Of a stretch of 64,000 nt of DNA, positions 48,545 through 59,605 are shown piece by piece. The translations under genes were made by a program, and so were the position numbers. How positions within the stretch are numbered: the stretch's first letter is position 1; each line of letters begins with the position of its first letter. The notes beneath the pieces are model-generated. The model had not been told where the DNA came from. It saw only the letters and a list, made by a program, of their open reading frames with translations, and did no database searches. The stretch is from Thamnidium elegans (Eukaryota; Mucoromycota; Mucoromycetes; Mucorales; Mucoraceae), in assembly GCA_025201345.1 (NCBI GenBank), contig JAIXMG010000026.1, forward strand, positions 186,001 to 250,000, in the 5' to 3' direction.

Positions 48545-49423
48545 ATGAGCCTAAATACAGTGATTGCGTTCGCCCTCTTGTTAAAAAAGGTAAATTTGAT
48601 ATGAATTTGATTATAATTTTTTTTTTACTCCTTTAAAATTCTGATATTGGTAGTCGAAATTAGATTACTCGCAAAGGATCAATGGGAAAGAAGCATTTTC
48701 GTAGTAAACTAAAGAAAAGACAAGATACGTTTTGTTCTAGTTCTAGTAGTAGTAGCAGCGAAGAAGAAGAAGAAGAAGTAGTTGATGTACTCATGTACAA
48801 CAACAATCCTATATTGGATAAAAAATCAAATTCTTCAATCATTTCCCCTTCAATTAAATCTATACAAAAACATGTTTCTTTACAGCCACTGGAAATAATC
48901 AACCGTACTTCCTCAATTATTTTATTACCTGAAGAGCATGTGAATACAGTAGTCGAAACAGTACCGATAATATCATCATCTGACAATGACGATCAAAAGG
49001 TACATATTTTTTTTTTAAAAAAAAAACCGCAACTCTAAAAAAAAAAAAAAAAAAACTTTATTGTTATCAGTACTTGGTTACTGTAAGAGATTTTGCTTAC
49101 CCAATCGACCACCCACATCATTTTGGTAAAACCCTCAAACCAAAACATTCAACTATCTCTTTATCTTCACCTGACTTCAATGGTAGAGATGCTCGAGCTC
49201 TTTTTGACTTTACACCAGAAACTGAGTATGAACTTCCATTGAAGCAGGGACAATTACTATGGGTGCAATATCGCCAATGCCCGGTAAAGTTTCTTGTATT
49301 TTTCTCGTATATCTTGTAGTTTTTTCTTATACAAATTTTCTTTTTTTAATATAGGGTTGGTTAGTTGCAGATGTACAAGATGAAACAGGCTTAATTCCTG
49401 AAACTTATATCGAATTTATCTAA
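48545..49423 (+). CDS. SH3-domain adaptor, Nbp2/Skb5-like
   Basis: Four exons (48545-48589, 48664-48999, 49071-49283, 49355-49423) join in phase to 220 aa. The first exon (MSLNTVIAFALLLKK) connects in phase 0 through a CGAAATTAG acceptor to ITRKGSMGKKHFRSK; otherwise the ATG at 48682 would be the start. A Ser run and Glu run follow. The characteristic Nbp2 lead-in YLVTVRDFAYPIDHPHHFG precedes the SH3 domain: ARALFDFTPETEYELPLKQG, LLWVQYRQ, GWLVADVQ and GLIPETYIEFI (ALYDF, WWxx and PxxY positions). In yeast, Nbp2 recruits the Ptc1 phosphatase to stress MAPK and cell-wall pathways; the same role here is inferred. Confidence 0.88.
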
Positions 49424-49474
49424 AAAAATAACCCAAACCCAAACCCTATTATTATTATTATTATTATTACTTTC

Positions 49475-49505
<31 letters not shown>

Positions 49506-49732
49506 TACAAGTTATGTGAAGACGCCACCGTGGCTCTCGCGTAATACAATATAATTATATAATTTAGAATGATAAACAAATGTGTAACATCATGATGAAA
49601 CCATCTCTTTTTGCTTTATTATTTATTTTATTTTTTTTGTTACACGCATTATATATTCGAGTTAAATTTAGAAACTTGTCAAATAGACAGGGGTGGGGGG
49701 AGAAGAGAGGAAATATATATATAAAATAATAC
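49424..49732. other. Intergenic between convergent genes
   Basis: Contains an ATT repeat (49448-49470) and a TA microsatellite (49475-49500). Nothing coding. Confidence 0.5.
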
Positions 49733-50059
49733 TTAAGAATCAAATGATGATATGGTATAAATTGGTGCAAGTACATGTTTGTGACAGTACCTTGTTTGGG
49801 ATCGCATGGACTGTCTCTTATTTTGGAACCAAATTTGAACGGTTCTGGGACTCATGCCAAGCTGTTTTCCTAATTGAATTCGAAGTTCGGTTGACGGGAA
49901 AAATGTAGTCTGAAATACTCGATTTAGAACTAAAAGTTGTGAAGGCGATGCTCTTTTACGTTTTGCCTTTACTTGGTCACTAACCAAGTTCGATACTTCT
50001 AATCGGTGGCGATTATATAAAATATCTGAAAGTGGTGGTAAAACACAATGAGATTTCAT
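49733..50059 (-). CDS. Mini homeodomain transcription factor, 108 aa
   Basis: A single open frame from MKSHCVLPPLSDILYN. The homeodomain spans about residues 33-90: KRKRASPSQLLVLNRVFQTT, TELRIQLGKQLGMSPRTVQ, and the recognition helix VQIWFQNKRQSMRSQTR with the invariant Trp, Phe, Asn and Arg. Little lies outside the domain: a 30-residue leader and a 17-residue tail. Fungal homeodomain proteins are usually much longer, so this is compact, though an unseen upstream exon cannot be excluded. Expected to act in the nucleus. It cannot be linked to the mating-type locus, which in Mucorales uses an HMG protein. Confidence 0.88.
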   Translation of the reverse strand: MKSHCVLPPLSDILYNRHRLEVSNLVSDQVKAKRKRASPSQLLVLNRVFQTTFFPSTELRIQLGKQLGMSPRTVQIWFQNKRQSMRSQTRYCHKHVLAPIYTISSFDS

Positions 50060-50491
50060 TTAATAAGTTAATAAAATAAAATAAAAAAATAAAATAAAAT
50101 AAACTAAACATACCAATGCCTTATTTATATCTTTAATAACTTACCCCTAAAAAAAACCAGCCTCAACTTTTTTACTTGTGGTCTGGCATTTTAGCTTACA
50201 TGCAAGGAGTATTATAATAATGACAAGAAGCTTGCCACATTTATATATAATAGACTCCTTTTACTTATTTACAGCTTCTTAAATCCCCTTAGATATTTAA
50301 ACACAAACAGACAATTAAAAAACAAGTTTTTTTTTATACATCTTTTTATTTTACTATATTAAAAAAAAAAGAAAGAAAGGTAATACCCTTCTTTTTTTTT
50401 TACACAAAAATTAATTTTTTCTTTTTCGTTTTGTTGGGATAATAACAAGGGGATGAAATGGGGGGATTTGTTAAATTTTTTAAAAAAAAAT
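50060..50491. other. Intergenic, about 0.4 kb
   Basis: 5' flank of the homeodomain gene and 3' flank of the Hsp70 gene. It includes AAAAT repeats at 50069-50100 and a T6A9 dyad at 50476-50490 just after the Hsp70 stop. Confidence 0.5.
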
Positions 50492-52717
50492 TTAACGACG
50501 TTGAGAGTAAACGTGAGCGAAAGCACGAGTAGTAACACGCTTCAACTTGGCTTGGGCAGACTTGAGTTCATCAGCCTTAGCATCCTCAGCAGAGATTTCC
50601 ATAAGTTCCATGGCCTCAGCGAGAGCGGTCTCAATGGACTCACGGTCACCACGACGGAGCTTCATGTTGACGTTAGGGTCAGAGATGTTGTTCTCAACTT
50701 GGTAGACATAAGATTCAAGATCTTGCTTGGCTTGGACAACAGCTTCACGCTCCTTATCAGCATCAGCGTTCTTGGCAGCATCTTCAACCATACGGTCAAT
50801 ATCAGCAGCAGAAAGACGAGTGGAGTTGGAGATGGTGACATCAGCCTTACGACCAGTGGTCTTATCTTGAGCAGTGACCTTAAGAATACCGTTAGCATCC
50901 AAATCGAAAGTACACAAGAGCTCAGGAGAACCACGAGGAGCAGGGATCAAACCAGAGAGAGAGAACTCACCCAAAAGGTTGTTTTCCTTGGTCATCAAAC
51001 GCTCACCTTCATAAACGGGGAAAGTGACAGTGGTTTGGTTATCGGAAGCAGTTGTGAAAACCTTAGACTTTTGACAAGGGATGGGAGTGTTACGGGGAAC
51101 AACAACGGCCATAATACCACCTTGCATCTCAACACCGAGAGAAAGAGGGACAACATCCAACAACAAGAGATCTTGAGTCTTCTCGTTACCGGCTTGGTTG
51201 GTGAGGACAGCAGCTTGAACAGCGGCACCATAGGCAACAGCTTCATCAGGGTTGATGGACTTGTTTAACTCCTTACCATCGAAAAGATCTTGGAGAAGAG
51301 CTTGAATCTTGGGGATACGAGTAGAACCACCAACGAGGACAATCTCGTCAACCTTCTTCTTATCGATCTTGGCATCCTTGAGGACACGCTCGACGGGTTC
51401 AACGGTACCGTTGAAAGCGACAGAGTTAATTTCCTCGAACTTGGCACGAGTGATGTTGGATTGGAAATCAACACCTTCGAAGAGAGAATCAACTTCGACA
51501 GTGGTTTGAGTCAAAGAAGAAAGAGTACGCTTTGCGCGCTCGGAAGCGGAACGAAGACGACGGAGAGCACGAGCATCACCGGTGATATCCTTCTTGTGCT
51601 TACGCTTGATTTCTTGAACGAAATGGTTGACAAGAGTGTTATCGAAATCTTCACCACCCAAATGAGTGTTACCAGCAGTAGCCTTAACAGCGAAGACACC
51701 ACCGGAGATGGTCAAGAGGGAAACATCGAAGGTTCCTCCACCCAAATCGAAAATAAGGACGTTACGTTCCTTCTTATCGTTGGCATCCAAACCGTAAGCA
51801 ATGGCTATAAAGTGTATTATGTTAGTATCTTAATTAGTTCTTCTTTTTATGTTAAAGTCTTACCAGCAGCAGTAGGTTCGTTAATGATACGGAGGACATC
51901 GAGACCGGAAATGGTACCAGCATCCTTGGTAGCTTGACGTTGACCTATTTTAATGATTTAAAATTAGTCATTTGAATTCTTAAATCAGACACACACAATT
52001 CTTTTCTTTTATGACTTACTATCGTTGAAATAAGCGGGGACGGTGACGACGGCCTTGGAGACCTTCTTACCGAGCTTAGCTTCAGCAATTTCCTTCATCT
52101 TGATCAAAACCATGGATGAGATTTCTATTTAAAAAAATCAAAAAAAAATTTAATACAAAGTCACATTTTTTTTTCTAGGGCCCACAGTGGGAAGGAAAAA
52201 AATTTTTTTTTCCATAATTTGATAAAGGAAAAAATTGTTATAGAGACGTTACCTTGAGGAGAGTAAGAGACGGTCTTACCCTCGAATTCAACTTGAATGA
52301 AGGGAGCTTCGTTCTTCTCAATGATGGTGAAAGGCCAGTTCTTCATGTCTTCCTTAACATCTTGATCATCGAAACGACGACCGATAAGACGCTTAGCATC
52401 GAAAACGGTGTTCTTGGGGTTCATGGCAGCTTGGTTCTTGGCGGCATCACCGACAAGACGTTCAGCATCGGAGAAAGCAACGTAAGAAGGGGTAGTACGG
52501 TTACCTTGTTCGTTGGCAATAATTTCAACACGCTCGGATTCCCAAACACCAACACAAGAATAGCTAATTTAGAAAAAAAAATAGGCGAAAAAAAAAAGTG
52601 TGAATATTTTTTTTAAAAAAAAAGCTCATAATATTGCTTTGTTGCCAAAATAATAGTCTAGTATACTTACGTAGTACCCAAATCAATACCAATAGCACCC
52701 TCGTATTCAGCAGACAT
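50492..52717 (-). CDS. SSB1: Hsp70 chaperone, Ssb type (ribosome-associated)
   Basis: Five exons (52717-52671, 52563-52253, 52124-52020, 51944-51864, 51804-50492) join in phase to 618 aa. All ATPase signatures are present: [64 protein letters not shown] and [13 protein letters not shown]. The substrate domain contains [17 protein letters not shown] and [10 protein letters not shown]. The C-terminus is short and ends [16 protein letters not shown], without the EEVD tail of Ssa-type proteins. Length (near 613 in yeast) and tail are those of Ssb, which binds nascent chains at the ribosome with RAC. The introns crowd at the 5' end. Long antisense open frames here are codon artefacts. Confidence 0.94.
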
Positions 52718-53057
52718 TTTTATATAAGAAAAAGATATAAAAGCTCAAAAGGAAAGAACAATTGATATTCTCTCGAGTCTTTGTTATACCGGCCAAAAAA
52801 AAAATTTCTAAAATTCTCTAAAACCCAACAAAACAAACGTTTTCATAGTCACTTTTCCGACCCGTATTTCAAAGCCACAAAAGCCGCAAAAAAAAAGAGA
52901 GAAAAAAAAAGCGATGAGCCGGATGTTTAAACCCTATGAAAAAAACACACCAGGGGGATAATCGATTTATTTTTAGATGCAATGAATTAAATAAAAAGAG
53001 GGGGAAGACGAGCACATCTTTTATCCTTTCTTACCTTTTTTATTATCTTTCTTAAAA
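52718..53057. other. Divergent promoter between Hsp70-Ssb and NDP kinase
   Basis: 340 bp with short A runs. No classical heat-shock-element array (alternating GAA/TTC) stands out, in keeping with an Ssb-type rather than heat-inducible gene. Confidence 0.4.
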
Positions 53058-54125
53058 ATGCTTGCTCGTTCCGCTCTCCGTTTAGGTAAAGTTTTTTATG
53101 CTGTAAAAAAAAAACGAAGTATAATGCGTTTACTTATTCACATATCTATTAGCCGCTAGACCCGCTGTCGCTTCCATCAAAGGTAAAAAAAAATACATTT
53201 CTTTACGTGTAGATAAGGAATACTAAATATTAATTCTAGCTCGTACTTTCGCTACTGCTTCTCGTGCTACCGCTGCCGGTTCTCGTCGTGTTGCCATGAT
53301 GGCCACTGCCGGTGTTGCCTCTGCTAGTGTTCTCTCTTACGCTTACCTCCAAAGTAAATTATATATAAATATATAAAAAAAAGCGGGGGACGCGTAAAAA
53401 AAAATAGTTCCTGACATGTATATTTCTTATTAGACCCCGTCTCTGCTGATGCCAAGCCTCTTGCCGGTGTCAAGTAAGTTTAAAAAAGCAAGTTATTTTT
53501 TATAATTGTAATACTTATTCAATTGGAAAATAGGGGTTCCAACAGTGAACGTACTTTCATTGCTATCAAGGTAAAAAAAAATATAACTTTTTTGTACTTG
53601 CCGGATTTGTACTAATGCATTCCTTTTAGCCCGATGGTACTCAACGTGGTTTAGTCGGTAAGGTTATCACTCGTTTCGAAGAACGTGGTTATAAGCTTGT
53701 CGGTTTAAAGGCTATTGCTCCCTCCAAGGAGTTAGCTGAGCTTCATTATGATGACTTAAAGGCTCGTCCTTTCTTTGCTGGTCTCGTCAAGTATATCTCT
53801 AGCGGTACTCCCGTTATTGCTATGGTCTGGGAAGGTAAGGATGTTATCAGACAAGGTCGTGCCATGATTGGCGCTACCAACCCTCTTGAGTCTGCTCCTG
53901 GTAGTATCCGTGGTCAATACTGTGTAAGTAGTATATACATACTTTTATGGTTTTTTTTTTTTACTAATTATATACTTATTTTAGATCTCTGTTGGTCGTA
54001 ACATCATTCACGGTTCTGACTGTTTCGAAGCTGCTGAAAAGGAAATCAACTTGTGGTTCGGTAAGGCTGGTGAGCTCATTGACTGGACTCCTGCCAACGT
54101 TGAATGGATCCAATCTGATAACTAA
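53058..54125 (+). CDS. Mitochondrial nucleoside diphosphate kinase
   Basis: Seven exons (53058-53085, 53153-53182, 53240-53353, 53434-53473, 53534-53570, 53630-53923, 53985-54125) join in phase to 227 aa. The first 75 residues are a basic, Ala/Ser/Arg-rich import leader ([19 protein letters not shown]) followed by a hydrophobic stretch ([12 protein letters not shown]), as in intermembrane-space forms. The kinase core has [20 protein letters not shown], the Arg-rich [13 protein letters not shown] and the active site [16 protein letters not shown] with the phosphorylated His. It regenerates NTPs from NDPs. Five small exons encode the leader region. Confidence 0.94.
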
Positions 54126-54209
54126 ATCCATATCATTCCAATAAATAAGTAGAGAATAATAAAAAAAAAACTATTTGTTTGTATATAATTTTATTATTTC
54201 TTATTATTA

Positions 54210-54617
54210 TTATTCTTCTTCTGCGACAGCAGTGGCGGGTGGTTCCATTTGCTTCAAGTTACGCTCTAAAGTATCAATGCGTTTTGTCATTTCTTCAACT
54301 TTTTTTATTTTTTTAAAAAAATAAGAGTTAATCTCCGTTGCTAAAAAAAAGAGGGGAGTAATTCAAAAGTGGATAACTTACGTTTTTTGTTCATTTGATT
54401 ACTGGCTTCATCAACTTTGGATTGCTTTTTAAAGTAATTAGTAAAAAAAGTTAACCATAGTTTATTTTATCACTTACAAGTCTATCAGCTACACTTGTGA
54501 GCTAGAAAGGGTTAAAAATCGTTAGTTTTAGTAAACCACTCTTTTAAAAGAAAACGTTGTTACATAGACAGCTATATCTTCTTGCGTTGCAGTTGTAGTG
54601 GCACTTGGTGTAGACAT
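54210..54617 (-). CDS. HSBP1-like coiled-coil protein, 69 aa
   Basis: Four short exons (54617-54564, 54501-54478, 54424-54382, 54298-54210) join in phase. The product reads MSTPSATTTATQEDIAVYLT, then SVADRLQSKVDEASNQMNKK, LEEMTKRIDTLERNLKQ and an acidic tail. The heptad pattern with the EEMTKRIDTLE segment matches heat shock factor binding protein 1, a small trimeric coiled coil that binds the HSF1 trimerisation region in metazoans and the WASH complex. Length (about 76 aa in animals) agrees. The donor of exon 1 could be GTCTAT or GTAACA; the latter was chosen. It overlaps nothing and converges with NDP kinase. Confidence 0.8.
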
Positions 54618-54712
54618 TAGAATAAGAAAATAAAGTAAAAAATAAAAATAAAAGAGGTACAAAAAGTCACGTACTTCAAATCCAGACAAGTTAAAAAGGG
54701 GAGTTTTTTTTT

Positions 54713-55302
54713 ATACCTGTAAACTTCTTTAAGTCGTCGCTGGTAGGGGCGCGACAACCATATTGGATGTGGCGCTTTGTCGTGTAAAGACATTGTGGGC
54801 GGCCATCGCCATTCCAAATGGTAAACAAGTTCTTCGTGGCTATGATGTCTCGATTCCAATAAATATTGCAACTTTTGCAGATCAATATTTGGCGTGTACT
54901 TTTAAGATTTTCCCAGGTTGTTTTCAAAACAGGAATTGCAGGCCTATAAGAGATATCGTATCAATACTTATATGATATTCATACGATTGTATTCTTTTTT
55001 TTTACCTTTGACATTTTGTGTTCATCTATATTAAGAAATATCAATTCGTCAAGTTTTTCCACAAAGTCTTTTAACCGTCTGTATATCTTTTCTGATACAT
55101 CTTGTCTTAATTCTTTCAGACTTACGTGCCTCTTATTTTTAAGGTCATTATTGAATAAAATTAAAGGCATTTTACTCTGGCCACCTCCCTTATATTTCCT
55201 TTCGAAATATTTTTGGAAGAACAATAATACGAATAACGAATATGAGTATGTAATACATCGGTTCTGTGCTTTACATGCGAAATCCTGGTCTACCGTAGCC
55301 AT
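54713..55302 (-). pseudogene. Degenerate Fanzor/TnpB-like RNA-guided nuclease fragment
   Basis: A C-terminal fragment only. From 55302 the reading includes KGGGQSKMPLILFNN, VSLKELRQDVSEKIYRRLKD and LIFLNIDEHKMSK; a GTAAAA donor (after 55006) and TTATAG acceptor join it to ACNSCFENN. There the frame closes. In the next frame over it continues with ICKSCNIYWNRDIIATKNLF and GDGRPQCLY. The two CxxC pairs and the CxxCxxxWNRDxxAxKN block are the zinc ribbon and last RuvC motif (Asp of NRD) of TnpB/Fanzor proteins; the earlier DE followed by a Ser/Lys and the first CxxC also fits. The frameshift and lack of the N-terminal half indicate a dead copy. No flanking inverted repeats were identified. Confidence 0.65.
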
Positions 55303-55678
55303 TTATCAAATCTTCCAAAAAGATTGTAATAACTAGTACTTTTAAGTCAAACCATAGCAAAACCGAGAAATGAAGCTCAATTACCCTTATCTAGCAGGAT
55401 TTACATATTAAGTCTTGCGTGCTTAAAGAGCTTGAATTTCTAGCCTTTTCTCTCTTCTATTCTGAAACATATTAACATTTTGAGCTATTCCGTTTACTTT
55501 ACACAGTTTACGTTACCTTTTTGTTCTGTACATCGTGTATTTACGTGATCACTTTCTGAAACTACGTTCTTTTTGTATCTATAAGCCAATCAATTTTTAT
55601 TCGTCCAAAAAAAAAATTGAAGTACAACTGTGAGGATATTTCTTTTCTTCCCCTTATAATTATTTTTTTAAAAAAAGC
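55303..55678. other. Intergenic, about 0.4 kb
   Basis: Contains a T7A7 dyad (55663-55676) ending two bases before the otubain start codon. No coding sequence; traces of the Fanzor-like N-terminal half were looked for and not found. Confidence 0.45.
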
Positions 55679-56717
55679 ATGGCTAGTAACGAAGAACCAG
55701 TACTCTCTGACGAACTTATTCTTGAGTTTGAACAACGAATTAAAGATGAAGAAGCAGAAAAGGTAACAGGTCGTAAAGACAAGCGATCTTTTTAACACTG
55801 CATAAATAGATTCCTCTTGTATGTCAAGATGAACCCATTACCAGGTTGGAAGAAGAATACCAAGATAACGAACCATTCCTGAAGAAAGTTAAAGTAAGTA
55901 TACACACACACATACACGAAAAATCTCGTTTGACCGAATATATACAAGAAAAAACTAATAGAAAAAAAGAGTAGAATTTAAGCAAGACACACGATAGAAT
56001 TCGAAGATGCCGCGGTGATGGTATGAAAGTACACTAACCAAAGTACATTCAAATAAACTAACTCTTTTTTTTTTAAAAAAAAAATAGGCAATTGTTTCTT
56101 CAGAGGTAAAATAAAAGATAATATAATGGAACTTTCAAAAAGTAGCTGACAAACATAATATTACAGCGCTTGCATTTGCTTGGTTTGAAAGCGCATTAAG
56201 CGACAACAACTTATATACGGCTCGTCTTGTCAAACTCAAAGAAACTTGCGAATTATTAGAATCTAGTGGATTTGAAAAGCTGGCATTTGAAGACTTTTAT
56301 GACTTGACTTTACAACAATTTGAACAAGCAAAGGCTAGTGACCCTGATATGCTGTTGGTTGGGTTTCAATCCTCTGAATCTAGTAATTCTATTGTAATGC
56401 ACTTTCGTTTCATTGCTTCGGCTTTTCTTCGTATTCACTCTGCTGAATATGAACCATTTTTAATTGATGAAATGATTTCTATAGATGAGTTCTGCTCAAT
56501 GCATGTGGAGGCATTTGGTAGAGAATCTGATCATTTACAAATTATTGCTCTTAGCAGAGCTTTAGATGTCCCTATTCAGGTTGTTTACTTGGACGGTGGC
56601 ATCGACGATCAATGCGCTGTTCATGAATTCTGGCCCTCAGAAGAAGATAAATCTAAAACTCCCATAAAGTTAATCTACAGACCAGGACATTATGATATCT
56701 TATATAACAAAAACTAA
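55679..56717 (+). CDS. Otubain-type (OTU) deubiquitinase
   Basis: Five exons (55679-55762, 55810-55893, 55975-56020, 56088-56105, 56167-56717) join in phase to 260 aa; exon 4 is 18 nt. The conserved otubain lead EPITRLEEEYQDNEPFLKKV precedes the catalytic site RCRGDGNCFFRALAFAWFES, which spans three exons and carries the Asp and Cys of the triad. MHVEAFGRESDHLQIIALSR and the terminal RPGHYDILY (catalytic His) complete it. The family cleaves ubiquitin chains, OTUB1 preferring Lys48 links, and OTUB1 also inhibits E2 enzymes. Length is close to the animal proteins (about 270 aa). Location cytosol or nucleus. Confidence 0.93.
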
Positions 56718-56845
56718 ATAAAATCATCTACATTTAAATAGGCTTTTTTTTATGCTGTGACGTAACTTGAAAAGTTTTTTTTTTTTTTTTTTGAGATAAA
56801 TAAAATATTTACTTCTTTTTTTTATTTATTGTAATCAAAATATAT

Positions 56846-57972
56846 ATGAGTGAAACCCAACAAAACCATTCTTCTATAACAAAAGAGGATATTGCTTTTT
56901 TATTAGAACACGAAGAGATAACACCCGCTTTACAAGACTTGATTACCAAATATCAGCAAACTACTTTGGAAGATCCAATAGAAGAAGAACAGCAAATACC
57001 TACAAAAGTCGAGTTACCGACAGAGCATGAAATTGGTACTAAATGTGCTATCGTAATACCACATGACGAGTATCAATTAGTTTTATTACCTGCCGTCATT
57101 CTCGGCAACATTTTACCAGATCAAGTTCAAGTCTTAATTTTAACTCCCGTATCCATAAACATGATTGTGTGTCCAGCTTATCTAAACAACGACCCGTGTT
57201 CTTGGTGTTCATACTCACATGGTCATACTGTGCCTACAAACCAAGTGCTACCATTTGAAGTTTTAGAAATGGATTCAATATCTCATAATTTAAATTACGA
57301 GACCAAGGTTTGGTGTAAGCGACCAGATGATGTATTATGGAAACTGGGTTATATTACTGATCAACTCTCGGCTACCCGTTGGCGGGTTAAATTAAAGAGT
57401 ACTGGTGTAGAGATGGGCGTGGATATCGAGAACCTGACACTGTTTAAATGTTTGGATGATGAACCAGAATCAGAATCAGAATCAGAGTCGGAACCTGAAC
57501 ATGGTAACCATACTATTAAATGTAAAGAAGAAAGTTGGGGAAGTTGGGAAGCGCATACCACTGGATTTGCATCAAAGATGATGAAAAAAATGGGTTATGT
57601 AGATGTAAGTACACAGATAAAAACATGATATGTTCCATTAGATGTCTTAACTGTTACTTGTAGGGACGTGGCTTAGGAAGAAATGCCGAAGGCCGCGCAG
57701 ACCCAATTAGTGTAAAATCCATAAATCAAAATATTAAATCTGGTTTAGGCTTTACAGAAACAACCAGGTCAAAAAATATAAACAAAGAGGCTTGTTCGTT
57801 TGTATATGGTCATACTATAGAAGCAACAGATGAAACCGCTAAGCTTCAATCTGAGTTAGATATAACGCGTCAATATTCAAACGCATCTGAGCCGACGCAA
57901 TTCAGGGATCTCCAATGTAAACTCAATTTACCCCCAAAATTAAAAAATGTTACCTTTCAAAAAGAAAAATAA
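56846..57972 (+). CDS. CCCH zinc finger and G-patch protein (ZGPAT-like)
   Basis: Two exons (56846-57604, 57664-57972) join in phase 0 to 355 aa. The N-terminal helix region (EDIAFLLEHEEITPALQDLI) is followed by a CCCH-type finger (CPAYLNNDPCSWCSYSHGH, about residues 112-130), a Tudor-like segment (VWCKRPDDVLWKLGYITDQL), an acidic ESES run and the G-patch (GFASKMMKKMGYVDGRGLGR, split by the intron). The order finger, Tudor-like, acidic, G-patch is that of ZGPAT/ZIP. In animals it is a nuclear repressor and spliceosome-associated factor, with G-patches activating DEAH helicases; a splicing-linked role here is inferred. Confidence 0.87.
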
Positions 57973-58171
57973 ATAAAAAAAAAATGTATTATTTTTTTCT
58001 TTAAAAAAAATAGAAAAAAAAATGATTTGTATTATATATAAAAGTATAATTAGCAAGAGAATGATAAAATGAAGAAAAGAAAGAGAGGGAGACTATAAAA
58101 AAAAAGTACAAGTGAAGGGAGGGGGGTAGTAGTAGTATATGTTTTTGTTTTCCTTAAAAGAGGGAAGGAAT

Positions 58172-59605
58172 CTAAAGCTTAACTTCCTCACCAGCAACAA
58201 AGACACGCTTGACGGCAATATCTCCATTAGAGTCATCCAAGAATACAAGATCAGCATCACCACCGACGTTTAATGTACCCTTTCTATCTTCAATACCTAA
58301 TAAACGAGCAGGATGAAGTGTTGCAGCCTCAATAGCTTCGACCAAAGGACAGTTTGTGAATTTTCTAAAGTTACGAATACATTGAACGATTGTGATGGTA
58401 CTACCAGCTAGTGTTGTAGTACCCTTGATATAAGCAGCACCATCTTCTACTACTTCAACTTCGCTACCGCCTAATTGGTAAATTCCACTGGGAAGTCCAG
58501 CTGCAGATAAAGTATCTGTAACTAAAACAGCACCAGTAGGGTGGGAATAATAGGCCATACGAATAGAGTTAGGATGAACGTGAACACCGTCACAAATAAG
58601 ACCGTAGAAAGGACGAGGATCTGGTCTTTTACGATCAGGAGAAGTACTGGATGGTGCAGGATGACCAACACTAGTTTCAGGAATAGGTAAGTCACAAGCT
58701 CCAAGAACACCAATTAATCCAGGATCACGATGATGGAACTGTTATAAAATAAATAAATGAATAAATATTGTTTTTTTTTCTTTTTCTTTTTTACTTACAG
58801 CTTGCATAGCATTAAATAAATGAGTAATACTGTTTGCACCCTTGGTAACAGCTTCTTCTGCTTCAGCAATACGACAGGCAGAATGACCCATTGAAATAGT
58901 AATACCACGTGCAACCAAGTCAGGAATAGCGTCACAAACACCATCGATTTCGGGGGCCATTGTGATAATACTTACTGCCTTATTACCCTTTAAAAGTTCG
59001 GGTCCATAAACTTCATCAAAATCTTTAATACCATTCTTTGCATCCTTGAAAACAGCTTGCTTATGAGCACCCTTCTTCAAGACAGAAATAAAAGGTCCTT
59101 CAACGTGAGCACCTAAAATCTCTGCGCCACCTGTAGCAGAACCTTTACGATGATTTAACAAAGGAAGGACCTAATAAAAAGAAGAAAATATTAGGAACAA
59201 ATATTTTTTTTAGTGGAGGGGGGGTTACGTTACCTTCTGATAAACTTCAGCTGCCGAACTAACCACGGTAGGACAAAAAGCGGTACAACCATATTGTAAA
59301 AGACCCTTTGCGACCTTATCAATATTCTTTTGCAATACTTCAACGGGTTCTTCGTAATCAGCGAAATCAATACCATAAGAACCGTTAATTTGGGTATCAA
59401 TAAAACCAGGTACTACCAAAAGACCCTTAGCATCAATAATCTCATCAGCGTCACGACGAGCAGAAAAGAACAAGTTTTGGGGATGGATAATTTTTCCGTT
59501 TTGGAACCACAAGTAAGCGTTTTCTACAATTTCATGTTCAATCAAGAGTCTTGCGTTAATAATCTTGTAAATTTTATCGGATTCTTTAATCTCGGAAGTA
59601 GGCAT
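58172..59605 (-). CDS. N-acetylglucosamine-6-phosphate deacetylase
   Basis: Three exons (59605-59234, 59170-58799, 58738-58172) join in phase 0 to 436 aa. Characteristic amidohydrolase features are visible: VVPGFIDTQINGSYGIDF (metal-site loop), GAHVEGPFISVLKKGAHK (the HVEGPF metal Glu), TISMGHSACRIAEAEEAV (metal His), ITHLFNAMQAFHHRDPGLIG (second metal His), ICDGVHVHPNSIRMA and LVTDTLSAAG (catalytic Asp). It turns GlcNAc-6-P into glucosamine-6-P plus acetate, the second step of GlcNAc use, in cytosol; relevant to recycling chitin, a major Mucoromycota wall polymer. No GlcNAc kinase or deaminase lies in the window. Confidence 0.95.

Noticed and set aside
50453..51937. Long plus-strand open frames over the Hsp70 gene
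   Set aside because: Antisense shadows caused by the strong codon bias of a highly expressed chaperone; the minus strand encodes a complete, phased Hsp70.
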